Positions 25,473 to 33,236 of a stretch of DNA of 39,278 nt are shown here, piece by piece. The stretch is from Planctomyces sp. (GTDB lineage: Bacteria; Planctomycetota; Planctomycetia; Planctomycetales; Planctomycetaceae). The stretch's first letter is position 1. Every line of letters starts with the position of its first letter. The position numbers and the translations under genes were made by a program. Under the pieces are notes generated by a model. The model did no database searches, had not been told where the DNA came from, and saw nothing but the letters and a program-made list of their open reading frames with translations. The stretch is taken from the NCBI GenBank assembly GCA_005778225.1, contig SXPC01000192.1:1-39278 (forward strand). The letters run 5' to 3'.

Positions 25473-25988
25473 ATGAAAACGCCTCTGATCGCTCTTGCTG
25501 TCGTTTCGGCTTTTGTTGCAGGTCAACTGTCAGCCAGCCGTTCGACCCATTCCGTAATGCCGACACTGGTTAATACCGGCTATGCTCAGTTTGAAGAGGA
25601 AAATAAGGGTTTCGAGACATTCGAAATCAGTAACGACACGATTAAGCAGATCCGCACTGCTAACGAAGGCCTGCAGACCGCGATGGAATCTCTGCGGATC
25701 GAAGGCAAGTACGAGCCAGCAACGAAGTCTCTGAATTCCTTCATCGTCCTGTCTGGTGGCGGGAATCCTCTGGCTCAACTGGAAGCAGGCCAGGGGGTTG
25801 ATCCTGAGACCTATGCAGCTCTTTACGCGGGTGATGCCATCCCGGAAGTCGCTGATTTCATCGCCTTCGATGCCGAAGGACGTCTGACCTACAAGAATCA
25901 GCTGGTCCGCATCATGCCGATCACGGATCTGAAAACCGCTTATGCCAATCGCAAGAAGCTTCTCACAGCCCGCTTGAAAGCGGACTGA
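25473..25988 (+). CDS. Small exported protein of unknown function
   Basis: About 171 residues from the ATG at 25473, with GGAG eleven bases upstream; the frame is open to 25419 without support. The N-terminus KTPLIALAVVSAFVAGQLSA is a signal peptide or anchor. The rest is soluble and alternates helix and coil: FEEENKGFETFEISNDTIKQ, IRTANEGLQTAMESLRIEGK, then a Gly-rich VLSGGGNPLAQLEAGQGVDP, and a C-terminal NQLVRIMPITDLKTAYANR. I do not recognise the family. It seems to be an independent unit between the Hpt gene and the VWA gene. Confidence 0.65.
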   Translation: MKTPLIALAVVSAFVAGQLSASRSTHSVMPTLVNTGYAQFEEENKGFETFEISNDTIKQIRTANEGLQTAMESLRIEGKYEPATKSLNSFIVLSGGGNPLAQLEAGQGVDPETYAALYAGDAIPEVADFIAFDAEGRLTYKNQLVRIMPITDLKTAYANRKKLLTARLKAD

Positions 25989-26335
25989 TTGCTCCCCAAA
26001 ATAGTCACACTCGGAACAATCGCTACGGGTGGAATCCGGCAACCCTGACGTGCGTTCGCAACGTAACAATCAGGCGCAGGAAATCCTGCCAAATTTCCGC
26101 TTCCACCTATTTTCCCAGCGAATTTACTTCTAGGTGAACCGAATGAGGAGGTAGAATGGGAGGCCTGCTGCTCGAATCGAAGGTGTATCGCCGACGTGTT
26201 CGAGAATAAAATTCCCATCTGGCGCGGTGGTGGAAAACGCCCACCCGTCTCACAATCCAATCGATTATCGTTCGGCCGGGTTTTTCCGCGACGAACGTCT
26301 TCTGATCAATCCGCATGAGAGGGAGCCACCTGAAA
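25989..26335 (+). other. Long leader region before the VWA gene, with hairpins and a possible leader peptide
   Basis: About 347 bases. A stem CACCTA (26104-26109)/TAGGTG (26131-26136) is followed by a strong ribosome site GAGGAGG (26145-26151) and a 17-codon reading frame at 26156-26209, then a GGTGG/CCACC hairpin near 26225-26246. Together these look like a regulated leader, but no known riboswitch class is recognised. Confidence 0.35.
26156..26209 (+). CDS. Possible 17-residue leader peptide
   Basis: An ATG at 26156 follows the ribosome site GAGGAGG with a four-base gap and encodes a short basic peptide, MGGLLLESKVYRRRVRE, ending at TAA. It lies 127 bases before the VWA gene start. The ribosome site is among the best in the window, but coding is unproven; the spacing is a little short, and four arginines near its end are the only compositional feature. 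Confidence 0.2.
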   Translation: MGGLLLESKVYRRRVRE

Positions 26336-28654
26336 ATGGTCTCTTCGATGAAAAAGTCGGTGTTCAGTGCTGTAGTAGCGTTGTCAGCTAGCTGCACAGG
26401 TGCAGTTTCCGCAGGTTTGACAGAAAGCTATCAGACTGACGGTACTCTCTACAGCGCGGTTGGTGTCTCACTGCCCGCTGATTATCAGACAAATGCAACG
26501 ACGAAGAATCTGCTCATTCTCGTCGATACCTCTGCCAGCCAGCTTGGCAAGCATCGCGAAGATGCATTTGGGATCGTTCAAAATGTTCTGACAAGCCTGC
26601 CAGCTGATGTGAACTTCAGCATCTGGGCGATCGATAACACGATCCTGAAGACCAGCCCGGATCTTCTGGCCAACACGGAGCAGAACCGTTCCGATGCGAT
26701 GAGCCGTCTGTCAACGCGCTTCCCAGCCGGGACGACGAACCTGCTGGCCGCCTTGAAAGAAGCGCACAAGGTTGCCGCTGCGAATCAGGCTGGTGTTCTG
26801 CTGATCGGCGACGGGATGTGCACCGCGAACCTGATTACTGCAGAAGACATGGCAACTCTTTGCCAGTCTTATCGTGATTCTCAAACACCTATTCACACGG
26901 TCGCTGTCGGTTCTCAACTCGACTTACAACTCCTGGGAGTTCTTGCTTACCAGACAGGCGGATTCCATCAGGTCCAGCAGGAACAATTTGCTGCTGAATA
27001 CGTTGCAGAGCGGGTTACGAAGGCCGTTCAAGGCCCCGTTGCTTATCCATCACAGCTGACTGTCGAAGGAGCAGAAACTCTTCCGACGATCGCGCTGCCT
27101 CTGCGACAAGACCGTTCGAGCTTCTATCTTGTCAAACAGAACGCGACGTCAGTTAAACCTGTCGCGTTGACTCTCTCGTCTCAGAACGGGCAGGTCAAAG
27201 AAACGATTGATGGCACGACTGCTCCTTCTGCTGACAACGCCTATCTGGAACTGGTCTGGAACGCCTCTCAAGGCAACAACGGGCTCTCTCTGCCATTGGC
27301 TGGCGACGAGATGCTGAGCTCGACCAAGGCTGGATTCCAAAACTATATCAAGACAGTCAGCATGCAGGACGAATTTACTCCACAGTCGGTTGAAGACCGC
27401 TCGGGTCCTCCAACAGCCGATTCTGGAAACGAAATTCGCCAGTTTCAGGCTTTGCAAAAAGCAGCCAACGAGAAACTTCGACTAGAAGTCAGCAACGATA
27501 TCGAACTGGCCAGCCAAATCGGCCAGACCGAACCGGAAGACAGCATCAATCTGCTCAAACGCACCCTGGCGAGTGTCAACGCCACGGACCTGATCGATCC
27601 AACGGTGAAAGGTGAACTCATCCGTGAGCTCAACTTCGCGATTGGCTCTCTGTCAGTTCGCAGCCGACAGATCGAGTCAGACCGTATTCAATCCGAGCGT
27701 AAACGTGCTGAGTTGGAAGCCACTCAGCGGATTGTTGATGAAATCGCTTTCCGTGACGAACGACTGGAACAACTGATTGATAAAGTCCGTGCCCTGATGC
27801 TCGAAGGTTTCCGCGGTCGCGATGAAGCCTTTGAAGAAGCAGAGCAGGTTTCACGCGTGGCAGTTCGTACCGAACCAGGAAACGGTCCAGCCACCGCGGC
27901 GTTGTTCGGTGCTGAAGCGGCTGGTCGACTCGCTGAAGCCTTCTATCTGCGTTCTCTCCGGGCTGACAAATACCTGGCGACATTGACACAGGTTGAACTG
28001 TCCCACGTTCCATTCCCAGATGAACCACCAATCGTTTATCCACCAGTGGAAGTATGGAACAAGATCACTCAGGAACGTCAGAAGTGGATTTCTCCCGACC
28101 TGCGTCGCAACAGCGTGAACGAAGAGCGGATTATGAACGCTCTGAAAGATAATACTTCGATCGAGTTCGTCGATACGCCTTTAAAAGACGCCATCGACTA
28201 TCTGGCTCAACTGCACCGCATCACGATTATCCTCGAAGATAACGCTCTGTCTGAAGAGGGTATTCCTACTGACGAGCCGATCAACCTCGTCCTGTCAGGC
28301 GTCTCGTTGCGTAGTGCCATGAAAATCATGCTCGAAAAACTCGGCCTGACATGGGTCGTCGAAGACGAAGTCATGAAGATTACGACCCAAACTGCTGCCG
28401 ATGAAAAGAGCACGACTCGCGTCTATCCGGTTGCTGACCTCGTCATTCCACTTCGAATCCAAGGTGGCGGCATGGGTGGTATGGGCGGCGGCATGGGTGG
28501 TATGGGTGGTGGAATGGGCGGTATGGGCGGTGGTATGGGAGGCATGGGCGGTGGTATGGGAGGCATGGGTGGCGGCATGGGTGGCTTCGGCGGAGGTGGT
28601 GGATTCTTCTCCATTCCTGACGCTGCTGCTAATGACGGGAAAAAAAAACTGTAG
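26336..28654 (+). CDS. Exported VWA-domain protein with secretin/STN-like domain and Gly-Met repeat; possibly the first part of a split gene
   Basis: About 772 residues from the ATG at 26336 (GGGAG upstream; ATGs at 26315 and 26348 are alternatives), with a signal peptide (VFSAVVALSASCTGAVSAGL). The VWA domain spans ~45-215 with the metal site LVDTSASQLG and LLIGDGM. A central helical region (~350-560) includes IESDRIQSERKRAELEATQR. An STN/secretin-N-like domain follows (~600-690, IEFVDTPLKDAIDYLAQLHR and LSGVSLRSAMKIMLEKLGL). Then come six heptads GGGMGGM/F and a Gly-rich end. It stops at 28652-28654 right after an A9 run, where a shift of one base would continue into the next frame. By memory, planctomycete relatives join these parts in one long protein. 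Function unknown. Confidence 0.85.
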   Translation: MVSSMKKSVFSAVVALSASCTGAVSAGLTESYQTDGTLYSAVGVSLPADYQTNATTKNLLILVDTSASQLGKHREDAFGIVQNVLTSLPADVNFSIWAIDNTILKTSPDLLANTEQNRSDAMSRLSTRFPAGTTNLLAALKEAHKVAAANQAGVLLIGDGMCTANLITAEDMATLCQSYRDSQTPIHTVAVGSQLDLQLLGVLAYQTGGFHQVQQEQFAAEYVAERVTKAVQGPVAYPSQLTVEGAETLPTIALPLRQDRSSFYLVKQNATSVKPVALTLSSQNGQVKETIDGTTAPSADNAYLELVWNASQGNNGLSLPLAGDEMLSSTKAGFQNYIKTVSMQDEFTPQSVEDRSGPPTADSGNEIRQFQALQKAANEKLRLEVSNDIELASQIGQTEPEDSINLLKRTLASVNATDLIDPTVKGELIRELNFAIGSLSVRSRQIESDRIQSERKRAELEATQRIVDEIAFRDERLEQLIDKVRALMLEGFRGRDEAFEEAEQVSRVAVRTEPGNGPATAALFGAEAAGRLAEAFYLRSLRADKYLATLTQVELSHVPFPDEPPIVYPPVEVWNKITQERQKWISPDLRRNSVNEERIMNALKDNTSIEFVDTPLKDAIDYLAQLHRITIILEDNALSEEGIPTDEPINLVLSGVSLRSAMKIMLEKLGLTWVVEDEVMKITTQTAADEKSTTRVYPVADLVIPLRIQGGGMGGMGGGMGGMGGGMGGMGGGMGGMGGGMGGMGGGMGGFGGGGGFFSIPDAAANDGKKKL
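28463..28588 (+). repeat. Tandem 21-base repeat encoding GGGMGGM heptads
   Basis: Six consecutive 21-base units encode five GGGMGGM and one GGGMGGF, followed by a Gly-rich run. Third positions vary between units (GGT, GGC, GGA), so the repeat is kept at protein level more than at DNA level. Copy number may vary between strains. Confidence 0.9.
28640..28648 (+). other. A9 homopolymer at the break between the VWA frame and the TPR/YfaP-like frame
   Basis: Codons read GGG AAA AAA AAA CTG TAG in the present frame. A -1 shift, or one more A, gives AAA AAA AAA ACT GTA GTC and the frame stays open to the end of the downstream gene. The run contains the heptamer A AAA AAA in the proper phase for tandem -1 slippage, and runs of nine A are also known sites of transcriptional slippage. 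Confidence 0.6.
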
Positions 28655-28713
28655 TCCCATCGAAACTTAGTCAAAACAGAGAAGTCAGAGAAGCTGATTT
28701 ACCCAATCTCATT

Positions 28714-28753
28714 GCTCGTGGTGTTGTCCTGACGACAACCCACGAGCTTTTTT
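28714..28753 (+). terminator. Strong rho-independent-terminator-like hairpin between the two frames
   Basis: GCTCGTGG, bulged T, GTTGTC (28714-28728) pairs perfectly with GACAACCCACGAGC (28734-28747), a five-base loop, followed directly by six T (28748-28753). It lies 60 bases after the VWA stop codon and just before the downstream frame. By form it is the best terminator in the window. Confidence 0.75.
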
Positions 28754-28755
28754 CG

Positions 28756-30117
28756 TTGCCACAGCCAGCCAGCCGAAAGGGTTCGGTCATTCAACTGGCC
28801 AGTTATCAGCAACCGGAGAAAACACCTGCTCCGACTGACTGGAGTGCCTTTCTTAAACAGCATGAGTTGAGTGATGCGGATATCCAGACTCTCGTCTTTG
28901 AGAAGCATGAGTCACGTCAGTTCAAAGATGTGATTGGCATTATTCAGGCTTGTCTCATTGCAGGACGACCTCAGCCCTGGATGTATCAGGTACTTGCCTT
29001 GACGATGGAGATCGAGCATTATCCCAAGGAAGAAGTCGAACGCGTCCTGCTTTCAAACAACGATTTCCGACCACTCGACGTTCCAAACCTGCTTGTTTCC
29101 GCTGCCTACCTGACACGCTTCGGTGCCAAAGTGCAGGCCCTTTCCATGTACCGTCAGGCTTCCCGATTGGCGCCAAGTCGTCCCGAGCCTTACGCGCTGG
29201 GACTTAAACATGCCAAAGATCTGAAAGACCAGGATGCCATCATCTGGGCAGCGGAGGGAATCCTGACTTACGACTGGAGCACTGGTTTTCAACGGCGTCA
29301 TGATGATGCAGTCGATACAACGACCGACCTGATCAGTCGCCTCAAGAAAGCAGGCAATACTCAGCTAGCCAACGAGCTCACGTCTCGTCTACAAGAGGCT
29401 TCGATTCGCGATCTGGATATCCGACTTGAATGGAGCGGAGCAGGTGACCTCGATCTGGCGGTCGAAGAACCAACGGGTGTTGTCTGCTCGTTTGAGAATC
29501 CACTCACGCCGGCTGGCGGAACTCTGGTCCACGATGGTAATGGCGGGGCTCCCAAGAACGGCTATGACCATTACGTCTGCGGCAAAGGCTTCAACGGCGT
29601 CTACAAAATTACGATTCGTCATGCGTATGGCGATATTGTCAGCAAGAAAGCCATGCTCGTTATCACGGAAAAGGCACAATCATCCAAGCCGGTCATCACG
29701 CAACATCCCATCAATCTGACATCCGATGAAGTCAAGATTGAGTTCGAACTGAAAACGGGTCGCCGCAAAGCAGAACGTACACTCGAAATCAAACCTTCCA
29801 CATTGCAGGAAACACGCGAAAAAGCTCGCGTCTCGACACTGGAATTCCTGCGCAATCGCCGTCGTCAACTGGCATCTACGCCCGACCAACCAGATCCGTC
29901 AGCCGGAGCGGGCTCGATTTTTGTCGGTCAGCAAGCCGTTGGCTATCGACCCGTGGTGACAACACTCAGTGATGGCGTTTCGCTGGCTGCGTCTGCCACA
30001 GTGTCCGCAGATCGGCGTTATGTCACGCTGAATCTGGCTCCCAGTTTCAGCACGGTCAGTGATGTCTTCACGTTTACTTTTCTGGGCGGGAACCAGAACA
30101 ACACTCAACCTCGATAG
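28756..30117 (+). CDS. TPR-like plus YfaP/DUF2135-like domain protein; lacks a convincing start, probably continuous with the VWA protein
   Basis: The frame can be read from TTG at 28756 for 453 residues, but no ribosome site precedes it. The first in-frame ATG (28981) falls inside a conserved-looking helical repeat (RPQPWMYQVLALTMEIEHYP), so it is too late. Helical TPR-like repeats span ~30-200 (AAYLTRFGAKVQALSMYRQA). A beta-sandwich follows: LEWSGAGDLDLAVEEPTGVV, then HVC-like YDHYVCGKGFNGVYKITIRH, similar to YfaP/DUF2135. The end has GYRPVVTTLSDGVSLAASAT and SADRRYVTLNLAPSFSTVSD, a closing segment I associate with planctomycete secreted proteins. The frame is open upstream to 28636. There is no signal peptide of its own, which supports fusion to the exported VWA part. 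Confidence 0.75.
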   Translation: MPQPASRKGSVIQLASYQQPEKTPAPTDWSAFLKQHELSDADIQTLVFEKHESRQFKDVIGIIQACLIAGRPQPWMYQVLALTMEIEHYPKEEVERVLLSNNDFRPLDVPNLLVSAAYLTRFGAKVQALSMYRQASRLAPSRPEPYALGLKHAKDLKDQDAIIWAAEGILTYDWSTGFQRRHDDAVDTTTDLISRLKKAGNTQLANELTSRLQEASIRDLDIRLEWSGAGDLDLAVEEPTGVVCSFENPLTPAGGTLVHDGNGGAPKNGYDHYVCGKGFNGVYKITIRHAYGDIVSKKAMLVITEKAQSSKPVITQHPINLTSDEVKIEFELKTGRRKAERTLEIKPSTLQETREKARVSTLEFLRNRRRQLASTPDQPDPSAGAGSIFVGQQAVGYRPVVTTLSDGVSLAASATVSADRRYVTLNLAPSFSTVSDVFTFTFLGGNQNNTQPR

Positions 30118-30132
30118 GTTTTTCGGACAGTC

Positions 30133-31155
30133 TTATCGCCGCACGAGCCCCGGCGTGATATCGGTATCAAGGGAAGCAAATCTTTCCGCTTCAAAGAGCT
30201 CCCAGCCGATTGCCCCCATGGCTGCATTGTCGGTGCAGTACTCCATGGGAGCGACAATTACGTCGACCTTGCGACGTGCGGCCAGTTGCGTCAACGCCTC
30301 GCGAAACGGCCCGTTCGCAGCGACACCGCCTCCCACGCAAAGACGCCGATAGCCGGTCTTCTTCAGTGCGGCATCCGCTTTCGCAACAAGGATATCTACC
30401 ACAGCTGCCTGGAACGAGGCCGCGACGTCCGCGATACGTTGCGGGTCACCTTGACCTGCTTTCGGTGGCTGGCCAGGAATTCCCTGATACTCATAAAGGA
30501 CGGCTGTCTTCAGTCCGGAGAAACTGAAGTCCAAACGCTCGTCGCGAATGAAGATCCGAGGAAAGGCACAGGCTTTCGTATTGCCTTGCGTTGCGACCTT
30601 TTGAATCAGAGGGCCACCAGGATACCCAAGTCCAAGAATCTGAGCGACTTTATCAAACGCTTCTCCTGCCGCATCATCGATGGTGCATCCCAGCAGCTTG
30701 TGCTCCAAAGGCGATGGGCAGTCGAACAGATGGGTATGACCGCCGCTGACAACGAACCCGACGCACGGATACACGTCACGTCCCGATGCCATCTGGCAGG
30801 CATAGATGTGAGCGAGAATATGATCGACGGCGATCAATGGCAGTCCCGTCGCAAGGCACAATGTTTTCGCAGCCGTGAGTCCGATCAGCAGCGAACCAGA
30901 AAGCCCGGGATGCGTTGCGACGGCGATCGCTGACATGTCCTGCAGCGTCAAACCAGCCTGCTTGATTGCTTCGTCAATCACCGGAAGTATTCGTTCCAGA
31001 TGTGCCCGCGAGGCGATCTCTGGAACGACCCCGCCGTAATGCTCATGCAGCGCTGTCTGCGTCGACACGACGCTCGAGAGGACGCGTCGATCTCGATCAA
31101 TCACCGCCGCTGCTGTCTCATCGCAGGACGTTTCGATCGCCAGTAAATGCTGCAT
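30133..31155 (-). CDS. tsaD: tRNA N6-threonylcarbamoyladenosine transferase TsaD
   Basis: A 340-residue protein of standard TsaD (Gcp/YgjD) length. Key parts: [40 protein letters not shown], the iron-binding histidines in [72 protein letters not shown] and the aspartate in [10 protein letters not shown]. TsaD attaches the threonylcarbamoyl group to A37 of ANN-decoding tRNAs, working with TsaB and TsaE, which are not in this window. The ATG at 31155 is directly followed by the typical opening. It converges on the YfaP-like gene with a 15-base gap. Identity is firm. Confidence 0.97.
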   Translation of the reverse strand: MQHLLAIETSCDETAAAVIDRDRRVLSSVVSTQTALHEHYGGVVPEIASRAHLERILPVIDEAIKQAGLTLQDMSAIAVATHPGLSGSLLIGLTAAKTLCLATGLPLIAVDHILAHIYACQMASGRDVYPCVGFVVSGGHTHLFDCPSPLEHKLLGCTIDDAAGEAFDKVAQILGLGYPGGPLIQKVATQGNTKACAFPRIFIRDERLDFSFSGLKTAVLYEYQGIPGQPPKAGQGDPQRIADVAASFQAAVVDILVAKADAALKKTGYRRLCVGGGVAANGPFREALTQLAARRKVDVIVAPMEYCTDNAAMGAIGWELFEAERFASLDTDITPGLVRR

Positions 31156-31183
31156 TAGATACTCATCTCGGGTCTGTTCGACT

Positions 31184-31259
31184 CGTGTGCCACGGCTGTG
31201 TCAGCCGTGTAATGGATGTCCATTGCGCGATCGCACGGCTGACACAGCCGTGGCACACG
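31184..31259. repeat. Double-hairpin intergenic repeat, family A, copy 2
   Basis: Left arm 31184-31209 and right arm 31234-31259 are perfect reverse complements over 26 bases (CGTGTGCCACGGCTGTGTCA... and ...GACACAGCCGTGGCACACG). Each arm is itself palindromic (CACGGCTG...CAGCCGTG). The 24-base spacer holds another small palindrome, ATGGATGTCCAT. It lies upstream of tsaD and downstream of the S41 protease. It is nearly the same as the element at 16271-16343. Confidence 0.9.
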
Positions 31260-31273
31260 CCATAGTTCGACAC

Positions 31274-31313
31274 AAACAAAAAAGGACACGCCAGATTTTA
31301 CTCCGGCGTGTCC
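31274..31313 (-). terminator. Rho-independent terminator of the S41 protease gene
   Basis: On the minus strand GGACACGCC pairs with GGCGTGTCC around a 12-base loop (stem at 31284-31292 and 31305-31313) and is followed by TTTTTTGTTT (31283-31274). It lies about 30 bases after the stop of the protease gene. Confidence 0.8.
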
Positions 31314-31345
31314 CTACTTTGGGCAAATCAGTTCAGACTGTCAAA

Positions 31346-32962
31346 TCAACCAGTCGTGAAGGCAGGGTGGAATGACTCCAGCATGGCTGCCTTTTTCTTG
31401 TCTTCGCTGGTCGCATCTTTCTTCTCGTCGGGTTTGTCGGATTTGGCAGAATCCTTGGTGTCAGTTGGGTGATCCAGCTTGGCCGTCAGTTCTTCGATCG
31501 CCTTATTGAGTTGCGTGTCGACGAATTCACTTTTCGGTGGGTCCTGCTGATTGAGGATATCGCGGATGCGTCGATGTTCCATGTAATCACGGATCTGATC
31601 GGGAGTGAACTTCACCACATATCCGTCATCCGGCATGACGCCCCATTCGTCCTCTTCCGACGCACCGGGGAAGCGGTGAATGTTCTTGCCGCTGGGACGG
31701 TGGTAGCTCGCTGTTGTCAGCTTCAGAGCGCTTGAACCGTTTTCCATTTCGATGACGTTCTGAACGCTCCCCTTACCCCAGGTCCGCTCGCCAATCACGA
31801 CGGCTCGCTTGTGATCCTGCAGAGAGGCGCTGACGATTTCACTGGCGGAAGCAGAATATCGGTTGACCAGGACAGCCATCGGGAAGTCTGAGTAAGTCCC
31901 TGGCTTTACGGCATTCCAGACGCGTTCCTTGGTATTGCGTCCTTTGGTGCTGACGATCTTTCCCGTCTCGATGAAGAGATCAGCAACTTCCGTCGCAGTC
32001 GAAAGCAAACCGCCTGGATTGAATCGCAGGTCGAGGATCAAGGCACGCATGCCTTGCTTCTTCAATGTCTTCAGTGCATCCCGAAGTTCCTGAGTCGTCT
32101 TCTGAGTAAAGTGAGTCAAGCGGATATAGCCAATCTTCTTGCTCTCATCGACGAAGAAGTTCCACGAATCGTCTTTGTTGTAATGGTCGCCCATGATTGT
32201 CGCGACGTTGATGATCTCGCGTTTGACGGTGACAGTTTTGGGTTGTGCTCCCGAGATCGGCTGTGGAGTGGCAGGATCTTCTTCATCATGAGCAGCGTCA
32301 TCTGGCTTCTCGGTCGTCTTGCCTTCTTCCGTTTTTTCACCGGGCTTTTTGGCATCTGCGACTGAAGGAATGTAGGTGATCTCAATCGGCTCACCAGCTT
32401 TGCCACGCATCAGGCTAATGGCAGCATCGAGCTCGTTACCAACTTCGAAGTCACTGACTTTCTTGCCAGCGATCTGGGTAATGCGGTCACCTGCTCGGAT
32501 CCCTGCGTTGTAGGCAGGCGTGCCAGGAATTGGCGAGACAACGATGATGGAACGGGTATCGCGATCCAGGTTGACCTGAATGCCGATCCCGCCGAATTCC
32601 TGATTGATCTCTTCGTCGAAGCGAGACAGGTCATCGGGAGAGATGTAATTCGAGTAGGGATCAAGTTCGGTCAGCATGCCTCGGATGGCGGCTTCGACCA
32701 GTTTGCGTCGCTCGACGTCTTTGACATAGTTCTGCTCGACCTGATGGAAGGTATCAACGAAGACCTGCATCAGTTCATAGTCGGACATCGGCTTGTTCGG
32801 GTCCGCTTTTTCTTCCGTCTTGATCTCCGAGTCATCCGCTTCCTGGGCCATGATGGCTGGCGATGCTCCGCTCAGAACTGCGAGTGTCAGCATGATTGCC
32901 AATAAGTCGCGCCACCCAGAAGAGAGGCGTTTCGATGAATCGATTCGTAGCGGGTTGTGCAT
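31346..32962 (-). CDS. S41-family carboxy-terminal processing protease with PDZ domain
   Basis: A 538-residue exported protease. It has a signal peptide or anchor (DLLAIMLTLAVLSGASPAIM), an N-terminal helical part (VFVDTFHQVEQNYVKDVERR), a PDZ domain (GGIGIQVNLDRDTRSIIVVS; PAYNAGIRAGDRITQIAGKK), and the S41 catalytic domain with the serine in NRYSASASEIVSASL and the lysine in ERTWGKGSVQNVIEM. Members cut substrates at the C-terminus in the envelope. An unusual acidic, low-complexity insert of ~50 residues (rich in Glu, Lys, Asp and Pro) lies between the PDZ and catalytic parts, and a similar charged tail closes the protein. The ATG at 32962 has GGGAG six bases upstream. A clear terminator follows. 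Confidence 0.93.
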   Translation of the reverse strand: MHNPLRIDSSKRLSSGWRDLLAIMLTLAVLSGASPAIMAQEADDSEIKTEEKADPNKPMSDYELMQVFVDTFHQVEQNYVKDVERRKLVEAAIRGMLTELDPYSNYISPDDLSRFDEEINQEFGGIGIQVNLDRDTRSIIVVSPIPGTPAYNAGIRAGDRITQIAGKKVSDFEVGNELDAAISLMRGKAGEPIEITYIPSVADAKKPGEKTEEGKTTEKPDDAAHDEEDPATPQPISGAQPKTVTVKREIINVATIMGDHYNKDDSWNFFVDESKKIGYIRLTHFTQKTTQELRDALKTLKKQGMRALILDLRFNPGGLLSTATEVADLFIETGKIVSTKGRNTKERVWNAVKPGTYSDFPMAVLVNRYSASASEIVSASLQDHKRAVVIGERTWGKGSVQNVIEMENGSSALKLTTASYHRPSGKNIHRFPGASEEDEWGVMPDDGYVVKFTPDQIRDYMEHRRIRDILNQQDPPKSEFVDTQLNKAIEELTAKLDHPTDTKDSAKSDKPDEKKDATSEDKKKAAMLESFHPAFTTG

Positions 32963-33201
32963 AAGTCACTCCCAAAAGTCACAGACGTTTATTCAATTTT
33001 TATTCTCGAAACGAGACTGTCTTCAACGACTTCGTTTCGATCACAAGGTCAACTCGATGACTCCTCAGCTGACAAGCTGGGAAATTACGGTCGATCGGGT
33101 GCGTTTGTCAGGATCATCAGGTATCTTAGAAGATCAATTTGGACGCGTAAAGATGGTGTTTTCAATTTCCGTCGCCTGTCCGCTTTGATCATTTAAAAAG
33201 T

Positions 33202-33236
33202 AAAGGAGTGCAGCAGGCCTCTGCCTGCCTCGCGAC
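33202..33236 (+). promoter_or_regulatory. addB leader: ribosome site separated from the start by a hairpin
   Basis: AAAGGAG (33202-33208) lies 28 bases before the ATG at 33237, too far for normal use. The gap contains GCAGGC-CTCT-GCCTGC (33213-33228); if this 16-base hairpin folds, the remaining spacing is about 12 bases. This would make the start usable and possibly regulated. There is no other good ribosome site. Confidence 0.35.

Noticed and set aside
28463-28600. Gly-Met DNA repeat considered as a CRISPR-like or other non-coding tandem array
   Set aside because: The units are contiguous without spacers and keep reading frame, with variation at third positions, so it is a protein repeat.
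33057-33188. 44-codon plus-strand open frame upstream of addB
   Set aside because: It starts with ATG but has a poorly placed ribosome site and no recognisable composition; chance is a sufficient explanation in a 270-base gap.
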